Positions 53,552 through 62,860 are shown, counted from the first letter of the stretch. The stretch is 64,000 bases of DNA from Pandoraea terrae (GCF_902459695.1 NZ_CABPRZ010000027.1:1-64000); one strand, 5' to 3'. The notes: generated from the letters alone by a model not told the origin. A program made the numbers and translations.

Positions 53552-54940
53552 ATGAAAAGGACGACGTACGGGACCCCGCTCGCAGTGGCAATGCTGCTGC
53601 TTGCCGGCATGGGGCAAGCATATGCCAAGGTAAGTGCCGAAGAGGCCGCCAAGTTGGGTACGGAGCTCACGTGCGTGGGCGCGGAGAAGGCCGGTAACAA
53701 GGATGGCACGATTCCGGCCTACACGGGCAAGTGGCTGGGCACGCCCCCCGGCATCGAATACAAGCCGAACGTCGGCCAGAAACCGGTCGACCCGTACGCA
53801 AGCGAAAAGCCGTTGTACATCATCACGGCCGAAAACATGTCGCAGCACGCAGAGCATCTGACCGACGGTCAGAAGGCGATGTTTGCCAAGTATCCGAAGA
53901 CGTTCAAGATCCCCGTCTATCCGGGTCATCGTGATTTCCGTTATGACGACGCGGTGTGCGCCGCCATCAAGAAAAATGCCGTCAATGCCGAATTGATCGA
54001 CGGGGGCATGGGCATGAAGAACACGGTGTACGGCGCGGTCGCATTCCCGATTCCGAAGAACGGCTACGAAGTTCTGTGGAACCATACGCTGCCCACGCGC
54101 GCATCCAGCGAAAGCACTATTCGTGATGCCGCCGTCGTCAATCCGAGCGGCAATGTGGTATGGGGTCGTCAGAATAACCGCAACCTCAGCGTGTTCAATG
54201 ATCCGAAGCGCATGGGCAAGCCGGTCGACTTGAACGTTCAGGCGTATTCGAGTGTGCTCACGATGCTGCCGGCGCGCGAGAAGGGCGGTGTGTCGGTGTC
54301 TCAGGAGCCGATGAATTTCGCCACAGGAAAGCGCTTGGCATGGAGCTATGACCCAGGTACGCGCCGTGTACGCCAAGTGCCGGAATACGGCTTCGATCAG
54401 CCGATCGGCGGCACGTCGGGGATGCTGATGATCGATGAGGATCGTCTGTTCAACGGATCGCCGGAACGCTTCAATTTCAAGCTGCTCGGCAAGAAGGAAA
54501 TTTATATCCCGGCCAATACGTACAAGCTGCACGCCGAAGGTGTGAAGTACGCCGACCTGATCAAGCCGGGTCATGCCAATCCAGATTTCCTGCGCTATGA
54601 ACTGCGCCGGGTGTGGGTCGTCGAGGCCGATCTCAAAGAGGGGTTCCGTCACCTTTACAAGAAGCGTGTGCTGTTCTTCGATGAGGATACCTGGCACGCG
54701 GTGATGGCCGATAACTATGACGCCCGCGGTCAACTGTGGAAGCACGCAGAGCTGAATTACTACTATGCGTTCGACATGCACGCATGGCAGGCCGGTACTT
54801 CGTTTTATTATGACCTGAACTCCGGCGGCTACGTCGGCTACAACCTGTTCCAGGAAGCGAAGCTCGGCCCGGTCCTGAACAAGGCCAACCTGACCCCGGA
54901 AGATTTCACGCCCGAAGCCGCGCGTGCCATGGGTAACTGA
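53552..54940 (+). CDS. DUF1329 family exported protein
   Basis: This 462-aa protein has a signal peptide, MKRTTYGTPLAVAMLLLAG then cleavage near AYA-KVSAEE. It belongs to DUF1329 (RomA/LolA-like outer-membrane lipoprotein-sorting fold), with YIPANTYKLHAEGVKYADL and SGGYVGYNLFQEAKLGPVLN as family segments. DUF1329 genes usually sit beside DUF1302 and MMPL genes in clusters for steroids and other hydrophobic substrates. It probably acts in the periplasm, in transport. The start at 53552 has GGAGA 5 bp upstream. Confidence 0.9.
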   Translation: MKRTTYGTPLAVAMLLLAGMGQAYAKVSAEEAAKLGTELTCVGAEKAGNKDGTIPAYTGKWLGTPPGIEYKPNVGQKPVDPYASEKPLYIITAENMSQHAEHLTDGQKAMFAKYPKTFKIPVYPGHRDFRYDDAVCAAIKKNAVNAELIDGGMGMKNTVYGAVAFPIPKNGYEVLWNHTLPTRASSESTIRDAAVVNPSGNVVWGRQNNRNLSVFNDPKRMGKPVDLNVQAYSSVLTMLPAREKGGVSVSQEPMNFATGKRLAWSYDPGTRRVRQVPEYGFDQPIGGTSGMLMIDEDRLFNGSPERFNFKLLGKKEIYIPANTYKLHAEGVKYADLIKPGHANPDFLRYELRRVWVVEADLKEGFRHLYKKRVLFFDEDTWHAVMADNYDARGQLWKHAELNYYYAFDMHAWQAGTSFYYDLNSGGYVGYNLFQEAKLGPVLNKANLTPEDFTPEAARAMGN

Positions 54941-54966
54941 ATAATTTTTATCGGGGAGACAGCGTA

Positions 54967-56574
54967 ATGCGCATTCAACAAACCGCCCTGGCGGCCGCAG
55001 CAATGGCGTTGGTGAGCACGGCGCCGGCATATGCAGGCGACACCATCGAGTTCGACAACGGCGTGATGCTGGACTGGGCGTTGACAACCACCTACACCGC
55101 CGGGATGCGGGTCAAGAATCCCGACGCGATTCTGTCAGGTGCCGCCAACGGTGGGGCGAACGACGGGGATAACAATTTCCGGCGCGGCTCGCTCACGACC
55201 AACCGGCTCGCCGGATTGTTCGAAAGCAAGATCTACAAGGGCCAGACCGGCTTCGTGTTCTCGGGCAGTTCGTTCTATGACGATGTTTATCATCGCAGCA
55301 ACGACAATACGGGCCCGATCAATACGGTCGGGCCGGTCGATCAGTTCACGCGTTCGGCACGCTTTTATCAGGGCGGTTATACGCGTTTGCTTGACGCTTA
55401 CGCGTATAGCACGTTCGATGTCGGTTCCACTCGCGCGACGGTGCGCGCAGGCCAGCATGTGGTGAATTGGGGCGAAGCGCTGTACTTCCCAAGCATGGGC
55501 CTGGCACAAGGCCCGGCCGATGGCACGAAGACCGGCATTCCGGGTACCGAGACCAAGGATCAGTTGTTGCCGGAAGGTCAGGTCTCGACTTCAGTGCAGA
55601 TGAATTCGCGCTGGACCCTGCTCGGCCAGTTGCAGTTCGACTGGCATCCGACGCTGGCGCCGGCGGTGGGCTCGTTCCTGAGCGGCTCGGATGCGACAGG
55701 ACCCGGGGCGCAGTGTTTGCAGCCAGTGATCAACGGGGTGTGTACGTTCGGGCGGCGCGGCAGCGATATCGCGCCAAGCAACTTCGGTCAGTGGGGCACA
55801 GGTACGCGTTATCGCGTGTCCGATGAAACGGAAGTGGGTTTGTATTACCTGAACTACAAGGACCGTACGCCTTTGCCGGTGATCAATTCGTTCGTGCCGG
55901 GCGGAGCGTACAACATCAAGTATTTCGATAACGTTCACTTGATCGGCGCGACCTTCAGCACGCTCGTCGGCAGCAAGACGACGCTTGCCGGCGAAATCAC
56001 GCAGAAGATCGGTGCGCCGGTATTCGTCGACACGATCGTCAGCCCGGCAACCAAGGCTACGGTGCCGACACCCACGCGCGCCAATATCCTGCAGGCGAAC
56101 CTGAACGCATTGGTCAACATGGGCCGCACGCCGTTGGCCGACTCGCTGACGCTGATCGGTGAAGTGTCGTACGTGCACGTAAGCAATGTCACGTCGATCA
56201 AGGCACCGGGCGTGGAATCGCTGGGCGCGGCGGCGGCGTTCTTCCCGTCCAGCGACTCGTTGAGCATGGCGCGCGATTCGGTAGCGGCGTCGGCCACGGC
56301 AAGCTTCAGCTATCCCGGTATCTTCACGGATTGGGATCTGACGGTGCCGATCAGCTATTCGCAACAGCTCGCCGGTGCATCGATCACGGGCGGCGTGGGC
56401 GGGGGAAAGGGTGACAAGCGCTATAGCCTGGGGTTGAATTTCACGTTCCGCAACAATCTGCAGATCGCGCTGAATTACCTGGGCTATCTGGGCAGTCCGT
56501 CGATCAAGTTGCCCTACACGCGTCAGTTGACCGACCGTGACCAGGTCTCGATTGTCGCGAAGTACAAGTTCTGA
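54967..56574 (+). CDS. DUF1302 family outer-membrane protein
   Basis: This 535-aa protein begins with a signal peptide (MRIQQTALAAAAMALVSTAP, then AYA-GDTIEF). The mature part is rich in alternating aromatic and small residues. It ends in a terminal Phe (IVAKYKF), typical of outer-membrane beta barrels recognised by BAM. DUF1302 proteins are thought to be porin-like channels. The gene is 26 bp after the DUF1329 gene, so the two form a transport operon. A strong terminator follows. Confidence 0.9.
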   Translation: MRIQQTALAAAAMALVSTAPAYAGDTIEFDNGVMLDWALTTTYTAGMRVKNPDAILSGAANGGANDGDNNFRRGSLTTNRLAGLFESKIYKGQTGFVFSGSSFYDDVYHRSNDNTGPINTVGPVDQFTRSARFYQGGYTRLLDAYAYSTFDVGSTRATVRAGQHVVNWGEALYFPSMGLAQGPADGTKTGIPGTETKDQLLPEGQVSTSVQMNSRWTLLGQLQFDWHPTLAPAVGSFLSGSDATGPGAQCLQPVINGVCTFGRRGSDIAPSNFGQWGTGTRYRVSDETEVGLYYLNYKDRTPLPVINSFVPGGAYNIKYFDNVHLIGATFSTLVGSKTTLAGEITQKIGAPVFVDTIVSPATKATVPTPTRANILQANLNALVNMGRTPLADSLTLIGEVSYVHVSNVTSIKAPGVESLGAAAAFFPSSDSLSMARDSVAASATASFSYPGIFTDWDLTVPISYSQQLAGASITGGVGGGKGDKRYSLGLNFTFRNNLQIALNYLGYLGSPSIKLPYTRQLTDRDQVSIVAKYKF

Positions 56575-56655
56575 TCGGACGTCCCCGGCGCAGCGCAACG
56601 ATGCGCCGGGGGCACGATCGCAGTCTGCGTTTGTGAAATGTTGTTGTGCATGACG

Positions 56656-56683
56656 CGCCGTCCCTCACCGGACGGCGTTTTTT
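56656..56683 (+). terminator. Rho-independent terminator after DUF1302
   Basis: Stem CGCCGTCC with GGACGGCG, 6-nt loop, then six T. It closes the DUF1329-DUF1302 unit. Confidence 0.85.
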
Positions 56684-56752
56684 ATTTCGTCGCCTGGGCC
56701 GCGGCGTCGATGCGGGCGGCGATCGCCACAGGGATGATGCTTGCATGGCAGT

Positions 56753-56896
56753 TCAATCGGGCACGGCAGGCGCCCACTGGACGCCGTTGGCATGGCCGCC
56801 GCCGTCGACGAATAGCGTGTTGCCGGTGACATAGCGAGCGTCGTGGGTGTACAGGTGCGGGTTGACACCGTTGAGCGAGCACAGATTGATGACGCG
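56753..56896 (-). pseudogene. Remnant of an SDR gene (internal deletion)
   Basis: The minus strand encodes VINLCSLNGVNPHLYTHDAR running directly into VTGNTLFVDGGGHANGVQW and then a stop. The first part matches the middle of an SDR before the catalytic Tyr and the second part matches an SDR C-terminus. The region between, including YxxxK, is gone, and no N-terminal cofactor domain precedes it. It is a decayed gene between the terminator and the MMPL gene. Confidence 0.65.
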
Positions 56897-56978
56897 GCCG
56901 CACGCGTGCCTGCGATGAAAAAAAACGGCGCCGCTCCCCCCAAAGGCGCGGCGCCGGAAAGTGCTGCCGACGGGAGGC

Positions 56979-59387
56979 TCAGACCCGTTCGGCGGCCAGC
57001 TCACTGGTGCGTATCGACTGGCGGGCCGTGCCGACATCGAGCCAGCAGGCCAAGGCGGGGAGCAGGAAGATCGCTCCGAGGACATTGACGAGGAACATGA
57101 AGGCCAGCAACACGCCCATGTCGGCCTGGAATTTCAAGGCGGAGAAGGCCCAGGTGCCTACGCCGATCGACATGGTCACCGCCGTGAAAACGGCCGCCGT
57201 GCCGCGCTGACGCAACGCTTCGTAGAATCCCTGGCGCAGGGTCGCGCCGTTGTCTTCGATCTCGTGCTGCAGGCGCTCGTAGAGATAGATGCCGTAGTCG
57301 ACGCCAACGCCGACACCCAGTGCGACCACCGGCAGGGTGGCGACTTTCAGGCCGATGCCGAGGATGGCCATCAGCGCATTGCACAACACCGAGACCACCG
57401 CCAGCGGCAGGATGATGCAAAGCACGGCGCGCCAGGAGCGGAACGTCAGGCAACAGGAGAGGACGATCGCGCCGAACAGGGCGGCCAGCATCTCGACTTC
57501 GGCATGTTCGACAGCTTCGTTGGTGGCGGCGGCCACGCCCGCATTGCCGCCGGCCAGACGAATGCGTACACCCGGGGTCTTGTCGTTATCGATGAATTTC
57601 TTGGCCTCGGCCACCACGTGCTTGAGCGTGGCACCCTGATGGTCCCTCACGAACACGACCATGTTGACGGTCGTGCAGCCCTCGGTATTGAGGCCCAGCT
57701 CGGGATTGGCCAGGCGCGCGCCGGTGCGCAGTGCCGAACTGCTGCGCTGCAGGCCGGCCCAATGCGGATTGCCTTCGTTGCTGCTTGCGGTAGCCAACTT
57801 GGCGAGTCCTGCCATGGTGCTGACCGACTGCACGCCGTCCACGCCGCGCATATACAGATCGAAGCGTTCCACCGCATTGAGCACCGACCAGTTCAGGCAC
57901 GCGTCTTCCGGGTCCTTGGTTTCCAGATAGACGGACAACACATCCATGCCGATCGAGTAATTGCGCACCACGGCGTCGTTGTCGCGGTTATAGCGCGAGT
58001 CGGCCCGCAATTCGGGTGCGCCCGTACCAATGTCGCCGATCTGCAGATGGCGCGAATACAGGGTGCCGATGGCCAGCAGGCCCAGCGAGACTGCCAGGGT
58101 GAGCAGTGCAGGGCGCGGCTGTGCGAGCGCCGACACGGCCCACCATTTCCCGCCGGGTCGGCCGTCGCTTTTCATGCGCACGGCATTGGGGCCAGGGGTC
58201 AGCGTCAGGTGCGACAGAATGATCGGCAGCATCATCTTGTTCGTGATGATCATCAGCATCACGCCCAGGCAGGCGGTCAGGCCGAGCTCGTGCACGATCG
58301 GGATGTCGATCATCATGATCACCATGAAGCCGAGCGCGTTGGTCAACAAGGCGAGCGTGCCGGGAATGGCGAGCTTGCGGAACGCATTCTCGGCAGCGGT
58401 GGGCGACAGCAGGCCGGCATGGACGTCCTGCTTCCAGGCGTTGGTCATCTGCACGGCGTGCGACACGCCGATCGAGAAGATCAGGAACGGCACAAGGATC
58501 GACATGGGGTCAATGCCGTAGCCGATGATCGGCAGGATGCCGAGCAGCCATACCACGGGCAGCAGCGCCACCACCAGCGCCACCACGGTCAGCTTGAGCG
58601 AGCGCGCGTAGTACCACAGCAAGAGGGCGGTGATCACGAAGGCGATGGCGAAGAACGTGATCACCGTGCTCAGGCCTTCCATCACGTCGCCGATGATCTT
58701 CGAGAAGCCGACGATATTGATGTCGACGTCGGCGCCGGCAAACCTGGCACGGATCTGCTCGAGTTTTTTCGACACCGCTGCGTAGTCGAGCGGCTTGCCG
58801 GTTTGTGGGTCGGTGTCGAGCAGATCGGCGCGAATCATCGCGGACTTGAGGTCGTTCGACACCAGACTGCCGATCTGGCCGGACTTGGCGACGTTCGAAC
58901 GCACTTCGGCCAAGCCCGCGGCGTCGGCTTGAAAACGCGACGGGATGACGACTTCGCCGACGAAGCCGTCTTCGGTGACTTCGACGTATTTGACGTTGGG
59001 CGTGAACAGCGAATACACCTGGGCACGGTTGACGCCCGGCGTGAAGAAGACCTCGTCGGTGACGCCACGCAAGGCCTTCATGAACTCGGCGTTGTAGATG
59101 TCGCCCTGGCCCTTCCAGTGCACGTTGACGAGAATCCGGTTGGCGCCGGAGAACTCGGTCGAGTGTTCCAGGAACGCCTGCATGTATTCGTGCTTGAGCG
59201 GGATCAGTTTGTTGAAGCCGGGGTCGAGCCGCGTGCGCATGGCTGACACGCCAAGCGCCAGCGTGAATGCAATGAAGATCATCGCGATCGGCGTACGCCA
59301 GGCAATCAGCCGGCGTGCGGCGCCGTCGATGACCCGCATCAGGCGGCTCGGGCCGGCATGGCGGGTGGAGGGGGTTGGAACGGTCAT
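56979..59387 (-). CDS. RND/MMPL family transporter
   Basis: This is an 802-aa inner-membrane transporter with about 12 helices in two halves (TM cluster about 225-430 and about 620-790) and two large periplasmic loops. FLIFSIGVSHAVQMTNAWKQ in the first half and VALGVGVGVDYGIYLYERLQ in the second are RND/MMPL helix-4-type motifs. MMPL proteins move lipids or hydrophobic substrates using proton flux. The ATG at 59387 overlaps the stop of the YCF48 gene (ATGA), so the two are coupled. Confidence 0.94.
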   Translation of the reverse strand: MTVPTPSTRHAGPSRLMRVIDGAARRLIAWRTPIAMIFIAFTLALGVSAMRTRLDPGFNKLIPLKHEYMQAFLEHSTEFSGANRILVNVHWKGQGDIYNAEFMKALRGVTDEVFFTPGVNRAQVYSLFTPNVKYVEVTEDGFVGEVVIPSRFQADAAGLAEVRSNVAKSGQIGSLVSNDLKSAMIRADLLDTDPQTGKPLDYAAVSKKLEQIRARFAGADVDINIVGFSKIIGDVMEGLSTVITFFAIAFVITALLLWYYARSLKLTVVALVVALLPVVWLLGILPIIGYGIDPMSILVPFLIFSIGVSHAVQMTNAWKQDVHAGLLSPTAAENAFRKLAIPGTLALLTNALGFMVIMMIDIPIVHELGLTACLGVMLMIITNKMMLPIILSHLTLTPGPNAVRMKSDGRPGGKWWAVSALAQPRPALLTLAVSLGLLAIGTLYSRHLQIGDIGTGAPELRADSRYNRDNDAVVRNYSIGMDVLSVYLETKDPEDACLNWSVLNAVERFDLYMRGVDGVQSVSTMAGLAKLATASSNEGNPHWAGLQRSSSALRTGARLANPELGLNTEGCTTVNMVVFVRDHQGATLKHVVAEAKKFIDNDKTPGVRIRLAGGNAGVAAATNEAVEHAEVEMLAALFGAIVLSCCLTFRSWRAVLCIILPLAVVSVLCNALMAILGIGLKVATLPVVALGVGVGVDYGIYLYERLQHEIEDNGATLRQGFYEALRQRGTAAVFTAVTMSIGVGTWAFSALKFQADMGVLLAFMFLVNVLGAIFLLPALACWLDVGTARQSIRTSELAAERV

Positions 59388-60415
59388 TGCGTGGCTCCGG
59401 TGCGCGTTTGTGCGGTCTTGACGGTCGTGGCGGCGGTTGTGCCCGGCGATGGGGCATCGGACATGTCGGCAGCGTAGCGGCGCAAGCCGCCGTCGCCGGC
59501 CACGAGCCAGCCGCCCCCGTCGGGGATCAGGTCGATGAGTGCGATGCGTACGCCGCGCCGGACAATCGTGAAATGCTTGCCGCCGTCCTGGCTGCGCAGG
59601 ACCGTGCCGCCCTGGCCGACCAGCAGGAGGTCGCCGTTGGCCGCGCGCGCGTCGCCGAACAGCGAGACCGGCGCCGACATCTCGACCTTGTCCCACGGGC
59701 GGCCGCCGTCCGTACTTTGGTAGACATTGCCGCGCATGCCGTAGACCAGCCAGTTGGCGCCGCCTTGCGACACGGCGCCATAGAACGACCCCTTGTAGAA
59801 GGCGGGCACCGTGTTCCAGGATTCGCCGCCGTCGTCGGACAGCAGGATCAGGCCGCGTTCACCGACGATGATCCAGTGGCGTCCGTCGGGCGCGCCGACG
59901 ATGCGGTTCAGATGGCGGTCTTCCACGCCCTTGATCTGTACCGGCTGCCAGGTTTTGCCGTCGTCGTCCGAGCGCAGTGCGCGGCCGAATGCCCCGACGG
60001 TCAGCCAGCGGCCGGGCGCGAGGCGGGCAATGCTCATCAACGGCGCGCCGTTTTCCTTGTCGAAGGCCAATTCCTCCCAATTGCGGCCGCCGTCGCCGGT
60101 GCGCAGGATCCAGCCCTCCTGGCCGACCGCCATGCCGTGCTGCGGGTCGACGAAAACGATCTGTTCGATCAACGCCTGGCGCATGCTGGGCACGTGCGCG
60201 TCCTGCCAATGGCGGCCTTCGTCCGCGGAGATGAGAAGGTGGCCCAGCTCGCCGCCGGCGACGAGGCCGGCGGCGGAGCGCGCGAGGGTGTTGATCTGCA
60301 TCCGTGCGACGGGCACTTGCGTGTCCTGCAGGGGTGGGGTGCTGCGGGGGGAAATGGCATAGGCCGCGGCGGCCGCGATGGCGGCTGCCACGGAGATGCC
60401 GACCGCAATGCGCAT
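59384..60415 (-). CDS. YCF48/BNR-repeat protein
   Basis: This 343-aa exported protein has a signal or anchor segment (MRIAVGISVAAAIAAAAAYA) followed by a beta-propeller of repeats such as SDDDGKTWQPV, SDDGGESWNTV and RSQDGGKHFTIV. It is similar to the YCF48/HCF136 fold (photosystem II assembly factor-like). In non-photosynthetic bacteria it is found beside RND, DUF1329 and DUF1302 genes. It probably binds the transporter in the periplasm. The ATG at 60415 has GGAGA 6 bp upstream. The divergent region to 60672 holds two operator-like sites. Confidence 0.9.
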   Translation of the reverse strand: MRIAVGISVAAAIAAAAAYAISPRSTPPLQDTQVPVARMQINTLARSAAGLVAGGELGHLLISADEGRHWQDAHVPSMRQALIEQIVFVDPQHGMAVGQEGWILRTGDGGRNWEELAFDKENGAPLMSIARLAPGRWLTVGAFGRALRSDDDGKTWQPVQIKGVEDRHLNRIVGAPDGRHWIIVGERGLILLSDDGGESWNTVPAFYKGSFYGAVSQGGANWLVYGMRGNVYQSTDGGRPWDKVEMSAPVSLFGDARAANGDLLLVGQGGTVLRSQDGGKHFTIVRRGVRIALIDLIPDGGGWLVAGDGGLRRYAADMSDAPSPGTTAATTVKTAQTRTGATQ

Positions 60416-60493
60416 GGTTCGTCTCCAGAAGGAAAAGTAGGGCGCGAAGAATCGCGTCTTTTTTTGCATTCTTTCCGACTGGGGCAGAATGAC

Positions 60494-60511
60494 ATCGTCC
60501 AAAAGGAGTAT
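60494..60511. promoter_or_regulatory. Operator-like site 5 (partial)
   Basis: ATCGTCCAAAAGGAGTAT has the full left half and the GGA of the right half at the same spacing. It lies 78 bp upstream of the YCF48 start. Confidence 0.45.
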
Positions 60512-60579
60512 CGAGACGGCGGGCGGTGCGATGGCGCCAAATCAGCCCGCGCGCGACGGGAATCCGGGGTGTCGGCGCA

Positions 60580-60597
60580 TCGTCCCATCAGACGATG
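60580..60597. promoter_or_regulatory. Operator-like site 6
   Basis: ATCGTCCCATCAGACGAT is almost a full palindrome (one mismatch) with 4-bp centre. It lies 74 bp upstream of the thiolase-fold gene. Confidence 0.6.
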
Positions 60598-60671
60598 GCC
60601 GCCGTCCGGTGCGGGACAACAATGCACCATCACGGCCCTCGAGCCAGCGAACGAGAAGCGGGAGACGAATC

Positions 60672-61886
60672 ATGGGATTGCAAGGAAACGCCGCGCTGGT
60701 GGGCGCGGCGCAATACAAGCCGGAGAAGTACGCCAGCGCGCCGCGGATGTTCCATCTCGCGCAGGTGGCGGAACTGGCCGGCATGGCGCTGGCCGACGCC
60801 GGCATGGCGCTGTCGGACATCGACGGCCTGGCCATCGTCGGGCCGCATTTTCACGAAGCGACAACGTTCGTGCCGGCCATGGTCGGCGAGTATCTGGGGG
60901 TGCCGCTGAATTACGCGGAAGTCGTCGATCTGGGCGGGGCGAGTTCCGTCGCCATGGTTTGGCGGGCGGCGGCGGCCATTGAACTCGGGCTGTGCAACAC
61001 GGTCCTGTGCGTGATTCCCGCGCGCATGGCGCCGATGGGCGAGGATCACGATCACGTCGCCGAGGTGATCAAGTCGTCGCGTTTTGGCGGCCATAGCACG
61101 CGTTTCGGCGCGCCGGAAGCCGAGATGGACCTGCCGTACGGCCACATGGCGCAGAACACGGGCTACGCGATGATCGCGCAGCGCTATGGCGCTGTGTACG
61201 GGTACGATGCGAGCGCGCTGGCGAAACTGGCCGTGGCGCAGCGCTTCAATGCCTGTCACAACCCCCAGGCAATGTTCTACGGCCAGCCGATCACGGTCGA
61301 TGACGTACTGAATTCACGCATGGTCGCCGAGCCGCTGCGGATGCTGGAAATCGTGATGCCGGTCGCCGGCGGGGCGGCGGTGATCGTGACCCGCATGGAC
61401 CATGCGCGCGAATGCCGGCATCGTCCGGTGCAGATCGTCGGCGCGGGCGAACATGTGCAGAGCAAGTCGCCGACGTATGCGCGCGACATGCTGTCCACGC
61501 CGATCGGCCCGGCTTCCCGCAAGGCGTTTGCGATGGCAGGGCTCGCGCCGCGCGACATGCACATGGCGCAGGTCTACGATTGCTACACGATCACGGCAAT
61601 GCTCACGCTGGAGGATGCCGGCTTTTGCGAGAAGGGGCAGGGCATGCGCTTCCTGCAGGAACATGACCTGACGTTCAAGGGCGATTTTCCGATGAACACG
61701 CACGGCGGCCAGTTGAGTTTCGGCCAGACGGGCAGTGCGGGCGGCATGACACAGGTGATCGAGGCGATTCACCAGATTCAGGGACGTGCCGAGGCGCGTC
61801 AGCTGCCGCGTCACGATCTGGCATACGTTTCCGGCACCGGCGGCGTGATGAGCGAGCAGGGTGCGTTGATTTTGAAGGGGGCCTGA
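60672..61886 (+). CDS. Thiolase-fold protein, second Ltp2-like aldolase
   Basis: This is a 404-aa thiolase-superfamily protein of the SCP-x/Ltp2 branch, diverged from the one at 43435. Typical segments are GGASSVAMVWRAAAAIELGL, VYDCYTITAMLTLEDAGF (Tyr-containing motif) and NTHGGQLSFGQTGSAGGM. The partner gene with DUF35 lies 2 bp downstream. It probably cleaves a different side-chain or ring intermediate than its paralogue. The start at 60672 has GGAGA upstream; a longer frame from 60489 has none. Confidence 0.9.
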   Translation: MGLQGNAALVGAAQYKPEKYASAPRMFHLAQVAELAGMALADAGMALSDIDGLAIVGPHFHEATTFVPAMVGEYLGVPLNYAEVVDLGGASSVAMVWRAAAAIELGLCNTVLCVIPARMAPMGEDHDHVAEVIKSSRFGGHSTRFGAPEAEMDLPYGHMAQNTGYAMIAQRYGAVYGYDASALAKLAVAQRFNACHNPQAMFYGQPITVDDVLNSRMVAEPLRMLEIVMPVAGGAAVIVTRMDHARECRHRPVQIVGAGEHVQSKSPTYARDMLSTPIGPASRKAFAMAGLAPRDMHMAQVYDCYTITAMLTLEDAGFCEKGQGMRFLQEHDLTFKGDFPMNTHGGQLSFGQTGSAGGMTQVIEAIHQIQGRAEARQLPRHDLAYVSGTGGVMSEQGALILKGA

Positions 61887-61888
61887 GC

Positions 61889-62860
61889 ATGAGCGAGAAC
61901 CAAACCCACGTCTGGAACAAGCCGCTGCCGCAGCCCACACCGATTTCGCAACCGTTCTGGGACGGTTTGAAGGCGCATCGGGTCCGTCTGCAGCAATGCG
62001 ACGACTGCGGGCACTGGATCTTCTTTCCGCGCGCGCACTGCCCGCAATGTGCGTCGCAGGCGCTGACGTGGCGGGACGTGAGCGGTCAGGGCACGCTCTA
62101 CACCTATACGGTCGCGCGTGTGCCGACATTGCCCGAGTTCACCGACGAGATGCCGCAGCAGCTGGCGGTGGTCGAATTCGACGAAGGCCCGCACATCAAC
62201 ACGACGCTGGTCGGCATCGCGCCGGGGGAAGCCAGGATCGGCATGCGTGTGCGGCCGGTGTTCGACACCCGTCCCGGGGCAGTGACGCTGCTGCGCTTTA
62301 CCGATGCGGCCGGCGCGCATCCGGATGTCATCGAGGGCGACGCGCCGGCCGTTGTGGAGGCGCCGGCGCAGGATACGACGGCCGCCACCGCGCCGCGCCG
62401 GCAGATTCTGTACACTGATCTCGACGCGATGCGCTCGCTGGTCTCAAGCGAATTCTCCGGCTGGTCGAACGAATTCCAGGTGACGCAGGCGATCATCGAC
62501 GCGTTCGCAGCGCTGTCGGGCGACGACTACTGGATTCACACGGACCCGGTGCGCGCCAAGGCCGAAAGCCCGTTCGGCACGACGATCGCCCACGGCGCGC
62601 TGGTGCAGGTGCTGATGAGCCGTCTGCAGTTGCCGCTCGACTACGAGATCACCGGGTTCAACAACATGCTGAACTACGGCTCGGACCGAATCCGCTTCGC
62701 CAGCCCGGTGCCGTCCGGTTGCCGCATTCACGCGCGGCATCGCGTCAAGGCGGTGGAGGCGGTCAAGCGCGGCGTCCAGATGACGCTCGAGATCAACATC
62801 CATGTGGTCGGCCAGGATCGCCCGTCGGTCGTCAACGATCTCGTCATTCTGTATATGTGA
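61889..62860 (+). CDS. DUF35 OB-fold fused to C-terminal MaoC domain
   Basis: This 323-aa fusion has domain order opposite to the gene at 40879. An N-terminal DUF35 zinc ribbon (CDDCGHWIFFPRAHCPQC at about 37-54) and OB-fold (to about 150) are followed by a C-terminal MaoC hydratase (about 180-323). The latter has SGDDYWIHTDPVRAKAESPF and IAHGALVQVLMSRL with the catalytic Asp/His region. It lies 2 bp after its thiolase-fold partner, so the pair is co-translated. I infer that it couples hydration of an enoyl-CoA to retro-aldol cleavage. Confidence 0.92.
   Translation: MSENQTHVWNKPLPQPTPISQPFWDGLKAHRVRLQQCDDCGHWIFFPRAHCPQCASQALTWRDVSGQGTLYTYTVARVPTLPEFTDEMPQQLAVVEFDEGPHINTTLVGIAPGEARIGMRVRPVFDTRPGAVTLLRFTDAAGAHPDVIEGDAPAVVEAPAQDTTAATAPRRQILYTDLDAMRSLVSSEFSGWSNEFQVTQAIIDAFAALSGDDYWIHTDPVRAKAESPFGTTIAHGALVQVLMSRLQLPLDYEITGFNNMLNYGSDRIRFASPVPSGCRIHARHRVKAVEAVKRGVQMTLEINIHVVGQDRPSVVNDLVILYM

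Noticed and set aside
56961-59246. 761-codon open frame on the plus strand
   Set aside because: It is antisense to the MMPL transporter, whose helices and motifs are clear. The plus-strand translation is His/Gln/Arg-rich without domains.
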